Shown here: positions 47,733 to 56,808 of the stretch, piece by piece
Layout of the letters: every line of letters starts with the position of its first letter
How positions within the stretch are numbered: the stretch's first letter is position 1
Source: an uncultured Tateyamaria sp.
GTDB taxonomy: Bacteria; Pseudomonadota; Alphaproteobacteria; Rhodobacterales; Rhodobacteraceae
Length of the DNA stretch: 64,000 nucleotides
NCBI RefSeq assembly: GCF_947496075.1
Contig: NZ_CANMBJ010000002.1
Location: forward strand, 1,240,001 to 1,304,000
Direction of reading: 5' to 3'
The notes under the pieces: model-generated
Databases searched by the model: none
Told to the model about the DNA's origin: nothing
The model's input: the letters and a program-made list of their open reading frames with translations, nothing else
Position numbers and translations under genes: made by a program

Positions 47733-49946
47733 TTACACATTGGTGCGCGATTGGGTTATGCGCCGTCCGATCTGTGTCCGCCCAACAGTGAACTGCATGC
47801 AGGCGACAACAGACAGCATCACGAAGATCAGCGTCGTGGAGTAGGCGATTGCAAGGCCGTAATCGTTATTTTCGACCCGGCCAATGATATAGCTGGTGGC
47901 CATGTCGTATTCCGCTGAGACCAAGAAGATCACCGCCGAAATCGCGGTCATGGCGCGCACGAAACTATAAACCAACGCCGCAAGGATGGCTGGGCGCAAG
48001 AGCGGCAAGATGATCCGGCGGAAGGTCTGCCAGGAATTGGCTCCCAGCGTGAGCGAGGATTCATCAAGCGATTTGTCCAGCTGGGACATGCTGGCGATGC
48101 CGGCCCTGACCCCCACCGGCATGTTTCTAAAGATGAAGCTGACCACAAGAATGACCCCGGTGCCGGTGATCTCGATCGGGGGTACGTTAAAGGCAAGGAT
48201 GTAGCTGACTCCGATCACGGTGCCCGGAATGGCAAAGCTGAGCATCGTGCCGAACTCGAAGGTGTCCTTGCCTGCGAAACTCTGGCGGGTCAGCAGATAG
48301 GCGGTCACCAAACCCACCGCGGCGGTTAGAGGCGCTGCAAGCGCGGCAATGGTGATCGTCGTCCAGAAACTATCCCAGGCGGCCCCGGTCCAGCGAATGC
48401 CCTCCGCCTCGATGCGGACGGAGAAGGCCGTGATATAGTGCTTGAAGGTCAGGGTGTTGTTGACGCCCCAAAGCTCCACCACGCTGCCATAGATGATCAT
48501 GCCGTAAACGATGACCGTGAAGACAGCCCAGAACAGCGCAATCAGCAGAACCGGCACTGAAAGGCCTGCTGGCATCAGGGGATGCACACCTGCGTCGCCT
48601 TTGCCCGTCACTGTGGTGTAGCTCTTCTTCCCGAGCCAGGCGCGCTGTGCGTAGAAGGCCGATAGTGTGAAAAACAGCAAGACCATGGCCAGAACCGCCG
48701 CGCGGCCCTGATCATATTGCGCGCCCACAATGGCAAAGAAAATTTCGGTCGAGAGCACGTCGAAATTGCCGCCCAGAACCAGCGGGTTACCAAAATCGGC
48801 CATGCTTTCGATGAAACCCAGCAGGAAGGCATTTGCGAGACCTGGGCGCATCAGCGGCAGCGATATGGTTCGGAATGTCTGCCACCGGTTCGCGCGCAGC
48901 GTTTGCGCGGCTTCCTCCATGGAGGGTGACACGCCCTCGACCACGCCGATGAGTACCAGAAAGGCAATGGGCGTGAAGGCAAGTGTCTGGGCTATCAGCA
49001 CCCCTGGCATGCCGTAAAGCCAGCGGGTGGGTTGGGCGCCGAAGAGGTCGGCGAAGAACACGGTGACCGAGCCAGACAGACCAAAGAGCAGGATCAGTGC
49101 CAGACCAATTACGAAGGGCGGAGTTATGATCGGCAGGACCGTTAGCGCCCGCAACGCGCGTTTGTAGCGGAAGCCCGAGCGGGTCACGACAAGCGCGAAG
49201 CAGAGGCCAAGAGCTGTGGTTATGAGGCCAACAAGGATGGCAAGAATTAGTGAATTCCACGCCGCCCCGCACCGCGCGCCCCAGAAACAGCCCAAGCTCC
49301 AAAGCCGGTCGTCGAAGAATTTCGACGCAAAGACCGATGCGGAATATGCTCCATCTTCGGTCACGAATGCAGCGAAGAGCATCTTGGCAATTGGGAAAAA
49401 TACGAAGACGGTGACGATGGTGATGATCCCGCCAATTGCACTGACGACAAAGACATCGCCGTTGATCGCACCCCGTGCAGCGATGCCTTGAGTTAACACA
49501 AACAGGAAGGCGGAGGCACATATCATGGCGCCGTAGCCCATGCCGAATTGGCGAATCTTGAGGTCCCCGAACAGGGCCTCCTGCCATTCGAAATTGAACC
49601 CACGGATGCCGATTGAAAAACCCTGGAAAATCAACCAACCAAAGCCGAGAGTACCTGCAAGGATCAATATCTTGGCGTAGAATGGGTCGGACTTCGGACG
49701 ACTGAGAGCCAAGAGCGGCAAGGTCAGCGGGAACAGAAGCGGTGCAAGCCACAGCTTTTCGCCCTGTACGGTCAGGAACAGTCCGGGCGCGTAATCGGCG
49801 TCAAACGGGTAGCCGTCAAACAGCCATTCGAACGACCAGAGGCCGTCCTCTACCATATACCATGGCAGAAGACAGAAGCCGACCCACCCAGCGATGATCC
49901 AGAAGATCAGAGCCGGATGGGTCGTTTTTGTTGTGGTGTCGCTCAC
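47733..49946 (-). CDS. ABC transporter permease, two fused permease domains (FbpB class)
   Basis: A 737-aa membrane protein with two tandem ABC permease modules, about 13-14 hydrophobic segments. EAA loops appear twice: VSPSMEEAAQTLRANRWQTFRTISLPLMRPGLANAF (about residue 360) and LDKSLDESSLTLGANSWQTFRRIILPLLRPAILAAL (about residue 650). Internal duplication of this kind is standard for FbpB-type iron and related importers. The start abuts the receptor stop directly, so all three genes are coupled. Confidence 0.88.
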   Translation of the reverse strand: MSDTTTKTTHPALIFWIIAGWVGFCLLPWYMVEDGLWSFEWLFDGYPFDADYAPGLFLTVQGEKLWLAPLLFPLTLPLLALSRPKSDPFYAKILILAGTLGFGWLIFQGFSIGIRGFNFEWQEALFGDLKIRQFGMGYGAMICASAFLFVLTQGIAARGAINGDVFVVSAIGGIITIVTVFVFFPIAKMLFAAFVTEDGAYSASVFASKFFDDRLWSLGCFWGARCGAAWNSLILAILVGLITTALGLCFALVVTRSGFRYKRALRALTVLPIITPPFVIGLALILLFGLSGSVTVFFADLFGAQPTRWLYGMPGVLIAQTLAFTPIAFLVLIGVVEGVSPSMEEAAQTLRANRWQTFRTISLPLMRPGLANAFLLGFIESMADFGNPLVLGGNFDVLSTEIFFAIVGAQYDQGRAAVLAMVLLFFTLSAFYAQRAWLGKKSYTTVTGKGDAGVHPLMPAGLSVPVLLIALFWAVFTVIVYGMIIYGSVVELWGVNNTLTFKHYITAFSVRIEAEGIRWTGAAWDSFWTTITIAALAAPLTAAVGLVTAYLLTRQSFAGKDTFEFGTMLSFAIPGTVIGVSYILAFNVPPIEITGTGVILVVSFIFRNMPVGVRAGIASMSQLDKSLDESSLTLGANSWQTFRRIILPLLRPAILAALVYSFVRAMTAISAVIFLVSAEYDMATSYIIGRVENNDYGLAIAYSTTLIFVMLSVVACMQFTVGRTQIGRRITQSRTNV

Positions 49947-50972
49947 TTACTGCGGCAGGACCGATACCTCTTCGTCCCATTTCTGCAGCAGGCGTTTGCG
50001 CTCGTCCGACGATCCGTATTTCTTGAAATCGTAGTCGATCAGCTTGATCGTCGACATATCCGGCGCGCTTTCAGAGGTTTCTGCGCCCTTGTTCGAGGGC
50101 ACCTGGAAGGCGTTCACCTGTAGGGCAAGGTTCTGCGCGTCGGTGCTGAGAGCCCAGTCATAGAACTTCTTGGCTTCCTCCTCGTTCCGCGCACCGTCGA
50201 TGATCGACATGGAGCCGATCTCATACCCGGTACCTTCGCAAGGCGCGACAACCTTGATCGGGAAACCCGACACAGCCTGTTTCACGGCGTCATGCATGAA
50301 TACGATGCCAACAGTGTTTTCACCGCGGCCCGCGGCCTTGATCGGAGCAGAACCGGACTTGGTGTATTGGTTGATGTTGGCGTGCAAGCCCTTCATGAAT
50401 TCGAACCCGTCATCCTCGCCAAAGATCTGCACCATAGAGGCCAGAGTGGTGTAGGCCGTGCCAGACGAGTTCGGGTTGGCCATCTGTACGTGCCCTTTGT
50501 ATTCGGGCTGCAGAAGGTCTTTCCAGCAGGCGGGCTCCGGAAGATTATTCGCTGCGAGAAGGTCGGCATTATAGCCGTAGCCCAAAGCGCCCGAATAGAT
50601 ACCGATGGTCTTGTCGCCTGCGCTTTCGGCTTGAGAAATCGCCCAGTCATGCAACTGGTCGCGCATCGGCGAGACATATTCCATGGTCAGGCCTTCTTCG
50701 GCCGCCTGAAGGTGTGGGTCGCCGGTGCCACCCCACCAGACATCTCCCTTGGGATTCGACGATTCCGCGCGGATCTGAGCAAAGGTCTCACCCGACGACT
50801 TGCGCGTCATGTTGACGTCGATACCCGTGGCATCCTCAAAGCTCCGCGCCATAAGCTGGCACCAGTCTTCCTGTGCCGAGCAATAAAACGTCAGCTTGTC
50901 AGCTTGTGCGGCACCCATTGATGCGGCCAGCGTGATCAGCGAGCTTGCCGCTGTCAGTGTCAGTTTTTTCAT
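49947..50972 (-). CDS. ABC transporter substrate-binding protein (Fe3+/hexose-phosphate AfuA-FbpA class)
   Basis: A 341-aa periplasmic receptor from ATG 50972, preceded by GGGAGGACAACA. Signal peptide MKKLTLTAASSLITLAASMGAAQA, then DKLTFYCSAQEDWCQLMARSF. The KSSGETFAQIRAESSNPKGDVWWGGTGDPH segment belongs to a subgroup that includes AfuA, shown elsewhere to bind hexose phosphates rather than iron. The two Tyr residues that grip iron in true FbpA are not obvious here. Given the phosphatases, Na/Pi transporter and phn genes around it, a phosphorylated organic ligand is at least as likely as iron. Ligand assignment is inference. Confidence 0.82.
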   Translation of the reverse strand: MKKLTLTAASSLITLAASMGAAQADKLTFYCSAQEDWCQLMARSFEDATGIDVNMTRKSSGETFAQIRAESSNPKGDVWWGGTGDPHLQAAEEGLTMEYVSPMRDQLHDWAISQAESAGDKTIGIYSGALGYGYNADLLAANNLPEPACWKDLLQPEYKGHVQMANPNSSGTAYTTLASMVQIFGEDDGFEFMKGLHANINQYTKSGSAPIKAAGRGENTVGIVFMHDAVKQAVSGFPIKVVAPCEGTGYEIGSMSIIDGARNEEEAKKFYDWALSTDAQNLALQVNAFQVPSNKGAETSESAPDMSTIKLIDYDFKKYGSSDERKRLLQKWDEEVSVLPQ

Positions 50973-51029
50973 TGTTGTCCTCCCATTGGAATAAGTCATC
51001 CGGTTTGCCCGGCTTTAATTAATCCCGGC

Positions 51030-51497
51030 TCATGCGGCCGGGCGTAGGTCTTCCAGTGCTGTCAGGATATCCGGGGTCTGAGCCAGATCCTGTAGCATTG
51101 TCATCAATTCTTTTTCTTCGACCAGCTTTGCAGCCTCCTTGAGCGAAAACCAGTGTCTCTTGCGTTCCTCGCGTTCTTTCCAGCGACGTTTCAACTTATC
51201 AACGATCATCGGATAGACCGTCACCCGGCAGAGAACGGATTGTCCTTTCGCAAGTCCTTTCATGTAGTGATAGTTGCCAATCGGCTGATCCGATACAAAG
51301 CCGACAGCGCCAGCTTCCTCTAGGGCTTCGATCTTGGCGGCCTGCCACGGCTTTTTGCCATCCATTGTCCAGCCCTTGGGCATGATCCAGCGCCCCCGGT
51401 CGCGGGAGGTGACCATCAGGACACGCAATCTGTTTTTCCTGTCCCATCGCAAAGGCAGGGCCGTGATCTGTTCGGCTTCATGATGCGTTGCGCTCAT
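51030..51497 (-). CDS. Nudix hydrolase (diphosphoinositol polyphosphate-like)
   Basis: A 155-aa single-domain Nudix protein. The region WIMPKGWTMDGKKPWQAAKIEALEEAGAVG shows the family box with two changes from consensus: the first Glu is Lys and the Arg of R-E-U-x-E-E is Ile, while the catalytic Glu triplet (E, EE) remains. The WIxPKGW lead is typical of the diphosphoinositol-polyphosphate hydrolase branch and its alphaproteobacterial relatives. It overlaps the Na/Pi transporter gene (ATGA, 51494-51497), so it likely acts on a phosphorylated compound linked to Pi homeostasis. Residues beyond the box are highly basic and helical (KLKRRWKEREERKRHW). Confidence 0.85.
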   Translation of the reverse strand: MSATHHEAEQITALPLRWDRKNRLRVLMVTSRDRGRWIMPKGWTMDGKKPWQAAKIEALEEAGAVGFVSDQPIGNYHYMKGLAKGQSVLCRVTVYPMIVDKLKRRWKEREERKRHWFSLKEAAKLVEEKELMTMLQDLAQTPDILTALEDLRPAA

Positions 51498-53155
51498 GCC
51501 AGACCTCCAACGCGCCTGCGGTGTGCCAACCGGCTGCCCAGAAGGTCGCCTGTTTCCTCGGCAATCGGATAGGCGACGTAGCTGAGAGCGGCGTTTACCT
51601 GTTTCAAAAGGCGCAACACGTCTTGATGGATGTTCGTAGTCTCGATGCTCGCCGTTTTGCCAAGTTGCAGGCGCTTCAAATGTCGTTCTTGCAACCTTAG
51701 TTCCTCGACACGGATACGATCCTTTTCAGCAACCAACTGCCGGGCCGCTTCAGCATCGCCGGTGGTAAGCACCTGAAGCGCAAGTTGACCGTTGGTGACA
51801 ACTTGATCGTGGAAATGCTCAAGATCTTGCAGGCCTTCATCCGAAAAAGACAGGGCGCTATCGTGCATATTTCGTGCCAATGCAGCCAGATTGACGGCGA
51901 TACGATCGCCTGCTTCCTCAAGGCTGTTTGCCGTTGCGACGATTTCGAGTGTTTTTTTCTGATCCGCCTCGGTGAGATCACGTTCTCGTAGGTGCGAGAT
52001 GTAGATTTTGGTCTCGAAGTGCATCTGGTCAATCTTGTCTTCGCAAAGGTCGATTTGCCGCGCCATGTCAGGGTTCCAGCTTCGAAACTGTTTCATCACT
52101 GGGACAAGGATCGTTTGAACAGTTTCGGCCATGCTCAGCAATTCGCGTTGCGCACAGGCCAACGCCAAAGGCGCGTGATCCAGCGTAGTGGTGTCTAGCG
52201 CGCTGACCGTGTCCGTGGTGGTGTCGGATCGCGAAGGCACCAGAGCCTCGCCCAAGCGGATCAGCATACTGACGCAAGGAAGCGCGACCAAAAGCATGAC
52301 AAAGTTCAGGAGAATATGAGTCAAAATAGCTAATTGGCCGGCGGGAACGAGTCCAATGGCTGGCTGGAACGCGCCAAGAACCAGCGCTGCAAGGAACGCG
52401 AGCGTCACTCCACCTCGCGCAGCAAGATTGCCGATAGCCACGATGCGCGCAGGCCGCTCGGCACCTGACAGCAAGACAAGGGGGATGACCGCACCGCCTA
52501 GGTTTGCGCCGATCACCAGCGCCATCGCAACAGCGGGTGATACAAGGCCAGTCGCAGCAAAGGAGGCAAAGGTCAAAACTGCGGCAAGGCTGGAATGCAT
52601 CACCCATGCCAGGATAGCCGCTATTACAAAGGCACTAACCAGATCACCATGAAGATACGCAGCGATCGATTGCACGATCTCGCTTTCGCCGATTGGAGTT
52701 GTTGCCATACGGATCATTTGCAGTGACATCAGTACAAGCGCAAAGCCGATCAGAATGCGTCCAACCTGTTTGGTCTTGCGCTGACGTGCCCTAAAAAACG
52801 TTAGGATGCCGGCCAGCAAAGCGAATGGAACGGCAGCCTGCACGGGCAGGAACAACACCTGCGCCATAAGTGCAGAGCCCAGATCGGCCCCAAGGATCAG
52901 AGCCAATGCGGCAGGGACTGCCAACATACCGGAGACGGCGAACCCGGCCCCGATCAAGGCAACGGCGGTAGCGCTTTGCACCACCATCGCGGACACAATG
53001 CCACCCGATGCAGCTGAGATAGGGCTGCCGGAAAGGGCGCGTAGCCACCGTTTTAACTCTGGCATGAAGGCCCGTTCAACACCGGTTCGGATCACGTTTA
53101 TGGACCAAAGAAGCAAGGCGACCGCCGCCGCGAGTTGGGCGGCCAAAAAAATCAT
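51494..53155 (-). CDS. Na/Pi cotransporter family protein with PhoU-like C-terminus
   Basis: A 553-aa protein. The N-terminal membrane half contains the inverted NptA/PiT-b repeats with Gln-Ser-rich motifs (GIVSAMVVQSATAVALIGAG and AWVMHSSLAAVLTFASFAATG). The C-terminal 200 residues are PhoU-like helical bundles (LREREL, MVHDSALSFSDEGLQDLEHFHDQVV). It may import or export phosphate with sodium. Transcribed divergently from the DeoR/phn operon across a large inverted repeat. Start at ATG 53155, where no SD is evident. Confidence 0.88.
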   Translation of the reverse strand: MIFLAAQLAAAVALLLWSINVIRTGVERAFMPELKRWLRALSGSPISAASGGIVSAMVVQSATAVALIGAGFAVSGMLAVPAALALILGADLGSALMAQVLFLPVQAAVPFALLAGILTFFRARQRKTKQVGRILIGFALVLMSLQMIRMATTPIGESEIVQSIAAYLHGDLVSAFVIAAILAWVMHSSLAAVLTFASFAATGLVSPAVAMALVIGANLGGAVIPLVLLSGAERPARIVAIGNLAARGGVTLAFLAALVLGAFQPAIGLVPAGQLAILTHILLNFVMLLVALPCVSMLIRLGEALVPSRSDTTTDTVSALDTTTLDHAPLALACAQRELLSMAETVQTILVPVMKQFRSWNPDMARQIDLCEDKIDQMHFETKIYISHLRERDLTEADQKKTLEIVATANSLEEAGDRIAVNLAALARNMHDSALSFSDEGLQDLEHFHDQVVTNGQLALQVLTTGDAEAARQLVAEKDRIRVEELRLQERHLKRLQLGKTASIETTNIHQDVLRLLKQVNAALSYVAYPIAEETGDLLGSRLAHRRRVGGLA

Positions 53156-53237
53156 GGGCGCTTTGTTTTTGGGATGTCCCGTAAGTGCTGCATTCGCATA
53201 CTGAGTTCCGGGTTTTTGCCAATCTTTTCAAAAACGT

Positions 53238-53274
53238 TGCATTAATTTGTGGCCTAAGCAACAAATTAATTGCA
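53238..53274. promoter_or_regulatory. Large inverted repeat, candidate DeoR operator
   Basis: ATTAATTTGT (53241-53250) and ACAAATTAAT (53261-53270) are a perfect ten-pair dyad with a 10-bp spacer. TGC before and TGCA after extend it with one extra base. It lies in the 168-bp divergent gap between the Na/Pi cotransporter and the DeoR gene and is A/T-rich against the surrounding GC-rich DNA, fitting an operator or overlapping divergent promoters. Confidence 0.65.
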
Positions 53275-53323
53275 CCGGCGACGGAAAGGTCACATTTTGG
53301 AAGGGCAGGGGATTTGTCGCTAT

Positions 53324-54160
53324 ATGCCGGAACCAAAGGACAAGCGTAAGGAAAAGGCCCGGTTTAAAAAAACCGAGCGACGACGGCAAATCCTCCTCGA
53401 ACTCAAGTTGCGCCCGCATGTGCGGATCAACGAACTTGCTGGACGCTTCAACGTTTCAACCGAGACTGTTCGCCGTGATTTAGACGCGTTGTCTGATGAT
53501 GGCCTCATAGCGCGAGCACATGGCGGCGCCTCCGCACCAGCTCAAGGGCACTATCCCGGTCTCGATGAACGCGCCAATGCGCGCATTGATGAGCGCGAGA
53601 ACATAGGCCGGCGTGCAGCCGAACTGGTGCGGGACGGCGAAACGTTGATGATCGATTCCGGCTCGACCACTATCGAGATGGCGCGCGCATTGGCATATAG
53701 AGGAACGCCGTGCACGGTGATCACAAACTCCATTCCGGTAGCTATGACCCTTGGCCATGGCGCGGCACAGGTCCTGCTATGCCCGGGCGATTACTTGGCA
53801 GCGGAATCGGCTGTCATCGGAACGGAGACGTTGGAATTTCTAGGCCGGTTCAATGTGGATCGCTGCATGATCGGCTCGTCGGGTTTTTCCGAAGAAGGGC
53901 TGTCCGAGACGGTGCGGGGATTTGCGGCGGTCAAGCGCATGATGCTGCAGCGTGCAGCATCACGGCATCTTTTGATTGATTCCGAGAAATTTGGGCGCAA
54001 AGGATTGGCGCAAGTAGGTGACCTGTCAGAACTTCAGTCTATTGTGGTCAATACAAAACCAACCGGCGCGCTTCTCGGCGCCCTGGTCGCCGCGGGGGTG
54101 GAAATTAATGCCGCGGACGAAACACAAAAATCAAACGCGGCCGAAAGTGCCGCATCCTAG
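53324..54160 (+). CDS. DeoR/GlpR family transcriptional regulator
   Basis: A 278-aa regulator. The HTH domain (RRRQILLELKLRPHVRINELAGRFNVSTETVRRDLDALSDDGLIARAHGGA, about residues 17-75) shows the exact DeoR signature. The effector domain has the sugar-phosphate-binding phosphate loop IDSGSTTIEMARAL and ends with VDRCMIGSSGFSEEGLSETVRGFAAVKRMML and LIDSEKFGRKGL. Proteins of this class sense phosphorylated sugars or G3P. ATG 53324 is chosen; an upstream TTG lies inside the operator. The stop (TAG) is part of the CCTAGGGAGGA leader of the next gene. Confidence 0.88.
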   Translation: MPEPKDKRKEKARFKKTERRRQILLELKLRPHVRINELAGRFNVSTETVRRDLDALSDDGLIARAHGGASAPAQGHYPGLDERANARIDERENIGRRAAELVRDGETLMIDSGSTTIEMARALAYRGTPCTVITNSIPVAMTLGHGAAQVLLCPGDYLAAESAVIGTETLEFLGRFNVDRCMIGSSGFSEEGLSETVRGFAAVKRMMLQRAASRHLLIDSEKFGRKGLAQVGDLSELQSIVVNTKPTGALLGALVAAGVEINAADETQKSNAAESAAS

Positions 54161-54170
54161 GGAGGACAAT

Positions 54171-55145
54171 ATGAAACTGGATATCAAACTACTGCTCGGC
54201 GCATCTGCCATTGCGCTCATGTCACTGGGCGGTACGGCATCTGCGCAGGACTGCCCACGTGGTGATCTGGACGCGCGCTTTTGCGACGCGGATGGCGACC
54301 TGATCGCAGACATCCCCACCGATGCGGCGGACCAACTGGATCCCGACACATTGATCTTTGCCTATACACCGGTTGAAGATCCCGCGGTTTACAAAACGGC
54401 CTGGTCAGATTTCCTCGGACATCTTGAGGCGGAAACCGGCAAGGACGTCGTGTTCTTCCCTGTCCAGAATAACGCAGCTCAGATAGAGGCGATGCGTTCG
54501 GGCCGTCTGCACATTGCAGGTTTCAACACCGGCTCCAACCCGCTGGCTGTGAACTGTGCGGGCTTCCGTCCCTTCACCATCATGGCCTCCAAGGACGGCA
54601 ATTTCGGCTATGAGATGGAGATCATCACCTATCCTGATTCCGGTATCGAGGCGGTCGAGGATATCAAGGGCAAGCAGCTTGCATTTACATCGCCCACCTC
54701 GAACTCAGGCTTCAAGGCCCCGTCAGCGATCCTGAAGGGTGATTTCGACATGTTGCCCGAGCGGGACTTCGAGCCCGTCTTCTCGGGTAAACACGACAAC
54801 TCGATCCTCGGTGTGGCCAACAAGGACTACATGGCGGCTTCGATCGCGAACTCGGTAAAGTCCCGCATGATCAGCCGCGACGTGATCAGCGAAGACGACG
54901 TGGTCACAATCTACAAATCGCAAACCTTCCCCACCACGGGCTTTGGCACGGTCTATAACCTGAAGCCGGAATTGCAGGACAAGATCCGCAATGCTTTCTT
55001 CAACTTCGAGTGGGAAGGCACCACGCTGCAGGCCGAGTTCGAGAAATCGAACGAGGGCCAGTTCCTGGAAATGACCTATCAGGAATTCTGGGAAGTCATC
55101 CGCAAGATCGATACGGCCAACGGCGTTTCCTACGCCTGCGAGTGA
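54171..55145 (+). CDS. phnD: Phosphonate/phosphate-ester ABC transporter substrate-binding protein
   Basis: A 324-aa PhnD-family receptor. Start at ATG 54171 behind CCTAGGGAGGACAAT. Signal peptide MKLDIKLLLGASAIALMSLGGTASA; the mature part has the family features LIFAYTPVEDPAVYKTAWSDFLGHLEAETGKDVVFFPVQNNAAQIEAMRSGRLHIAGFNTG and LAFTSPTSNSGFKAP, where backbone and Ser/Thr residues bind the phosphonate group. Its ligand may be a phosphonate, phosphite or a phosphate ester: no C-P lyase genes are nearby, but two HAD phosphatases are. Confidence 0.87.
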   Translation: MKLDIKLLLGASAIALMSLGGTASAQDCPRGDLDARFCDADGDLIADIPTDAADQLDPDTLIFAYTPVEDPAVYKTAWSDFLGHLEAETGKDVVFFPVQNNAAQIEAMRSGRLHIAGFNTGSNPLAVNCAGFRPFTIMASKDGNFGYEMEIITYPDSGIEAVEDIKGKQLAFTSPTSNSGFKAPSAILKGDFDMLPERDFEPVFSGKHDNSILGVANKDYMAASIANSVKSRMISRDVISEDDVVTIYKSQTFPTTGFGTVYNLKPELQDKIRNAFFNFEWEGTTLQAEFEKSNEGQFLEMTYQEFWEVIRKIDTANGVSYACE

Positions 55146-55159
55146 TCCATACTTGATAT

Positions 55160-55180
55160 GGCGGGCCATACCGGCCCGCC
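55160..55180 (+). terminator. Receptor-permease junction hairpin (phnD/phnC)
   Basis: GGCGGGCC and GGCCCGCC form a perfect eight-pair GC stem with an ATACC loop, 15 bases after the phnD stop. A T-run is missing. It matches the pattern of hairpins after the other receptor genes in this window. Confidence 0.55.
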
Positions 55181-55204
55181 AACCACCCTTATCTGGGGCA
55201 ATTC

Positions 55205-55996
55205 ATGCTGCGCCTTCAAAAGCTTACCAAAACATATAAAACGGGCGACCAGGCGTTGAAGGCGATTGATCTCGACGTCCCCAAAGGCCAGGTTCTGGCG
55301 TTGATCGGTCCCTCCGGGGCAGGCAAGTCCACGATGATCCGCTGCGTCAACCGCTTGGTAGAACCGTCAAGCGGTGCGGTCCTGCTAGAGGATGTGGACT
55401 TGACCAAACTCGGTGCGGGCGCACTGCGCAAGGCGCGCCGCGAGATGGGTATGATCTTTCAGGAATACGCCCTCGTTGAACGCCTGACAGTGATGGAAAA
55501 CGTGTTGTCGGGTCGACTGGGTTATGTCGGGTTCTGGCGTAGCTTCCTTCGTCGTTATCCACAATCGGACGTCGACGAGGCGTTTCGCCTGCTGGACCGT
55601 GTTGGTCTGCTGAATATGGCGGACAAGCGCGCAGACGAGCTCTCTGGCGGTCAGCGTCAGCGTGTCGGTATCTGCCGGGCCCTCATTCAAAACCCGAAGC
55701 TTCTCCTGGTGGATGAACCCACCGCATCGCTCGATCCTAAGACCAGCCGCCAGATTATGCGCCTGATCACCGAACTGTGCCGGGAACGTGGCCTTGCCGC
55801 CATTATCAACATCCACGACGTGGCTCTTGCCCAGATGTTTGTGCCCCGCGTCGTTGGCCTGCGCTTGGGCGAGATCGTTTATGACGGTGGCCCGAACGGG
55901 CTGACCCCCGACAAGCTGACTGAGATTTATGGCGAGGAAGACTGGGAAGCGACCATTGAGAAGGTCGAGGATGACGAGATCGAGGCGGCAGAATGA
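55205..55996 (+). CDS. phnC: Phosphonate-type ABC transporter ATP-binding protein
   Basis: A 263-aa ABC ATPase. It starts directly with the ATPase fold. Walker [11 protein letters not shown]-loop [11 protein letters not shown], signature [15 protein letters not shown], Walker [14 protein letters not shown]-loop [12 protein letters not shown] PhnC-like FLRRYPQ-S insertion is visible before the signature. It pairs with the two PhnE permeases. The C-terminus overlaps phnE by four bases. Confidence 0.9.
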   Translation: MLRLQKLTKTYKTGDQALKAIDLDVPKGQVLALIGPSGAGKSTMIRCVNRLVEPSSGAVLLEDVDLTKLGAGALRKARREMGMIFQEYALVERLTVMENVLSGRLGYVGFWRSFLRRYPQSDVDEAFRLLDRVGLLNMADKRADELSGGQRQRVGICRALIQNPKLLLVDEPTASLDPKTSRQIMRLITELCRERGLAAIINIHDVALAQMFVPRVVGLRLGEIVYDGGPNGLTPDKLTEIYGEEDWEATIEKVEDDEIEAAE

Positions 55997-56808
55997 GCGA
56001 CATAACCCTCGACCAGATGCTGGGACGAGGCTGGAAAAAGCCGCCATTCGTCAAACGCGCCTGGTTGCGCTGGACGCTGATCATCGGTTTTATTGTCTAT
56101 CTGATTGCTGCTGTGTCGACGATCGAGGTCGACTGGGGCCGCGTCTACGACGGCCTCGACCGAGGCTGGCAATTCGTGCTCGCCTTCACCAGCCCGGATT
56201 TCACCTCGCGCTGGACTGACATCTGGGAGGGGCTGCTGGAGAGCATCGTCATGACGGTTGCTGCCTCGGTTGTTGGCATCCTGATTTCGATCCCAATCGG
56301 CCTTGGTGCGGCGCGCAACATCGCCCCTCTTCCGGTTTACGTGGTCTGCCGGGGCATCGTCGCCATCAGTCGTGCGCTTCAAGAAATTATCGTGGCAATC
56401 CTGCTGGTAGCGATCTTTGGCTTTGGCCCACTCGCGGGCTTTCTGACCTTGTCTTTCGCCACCATTGGTTTCCTTTCCAAGCTTTTGGCCGAAGACATCG
56501 AGGCCATGGACAAAGTGCAGGCGGAGGCCATAAAAGCCTCCGGCGCGCGCTGGACGCAGTGGATCAACTACGGGGTTCAGCCGCAGGTCATGCCGCGCCT
56601 TGTGGGTCTTTCGATGTACCGGATCGACATCAATTTCCGCGAAAGCGCGATCCTGGGTCTCGTGGGCGCGGGCGGCATCGGGGCCACGCTCAATACCGCC
56701 TTTGACCGCTACGAGTATGACACTGCAGCTGCCATTCTGATCATGATCATCGTGATTGTCATGGCGCTTGAGTATCTGTCAGGCATCATCAGGGCGAGGG
56801 TTCAGTAA
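55993..56808 (+). CDS. phnE: Phosphonate-type ABC transporter permease, PhnE paralogue 1
   Basis: A 271-aa inner-membrane permease with about six helices. The EAA loop [35 protein letters not shown] is typical of PhnE, and the terminal part shows [33 protein letters not shown]. It overlaps phnC (ATGA) and the second phnE (one base). Two adjacent PhnE genes, as here, are common and form a heterodimeric pore. Confidence 0.9.
   Translation: MSDITLDQMLGRGWKKPPFVKRAWLRWTLIIGFIVYLIAAVSTIEVDWGRVYDGLDRGWQFVLAFTSPDFTSRWTDIWEGLLESIVMTVAASVVGILISIPIGLGAARNIAPLPVYVVCRGIVAISRALQEIIVAILLVAIFGFGPLAGFLTLSFATIGFLSKLLAEDIEAMDKVQAEAIKASGARWTQWINYGVQPQVMPRLVGLSMYRIDINFRESAILGLVGAGGIGATLNTAFDRYEYDTAAAILIMIIVIVMALEYLSGIIRARVQ

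Noticed and set aside
51369-51497. Degenerate Nudix box as evidence of an inactive enzyme
   Set aside because: The Glu residues that bind metal are kept, and Lys/Ile at the other positions look like a subgroup feature, so there is no reason to call it inactive.
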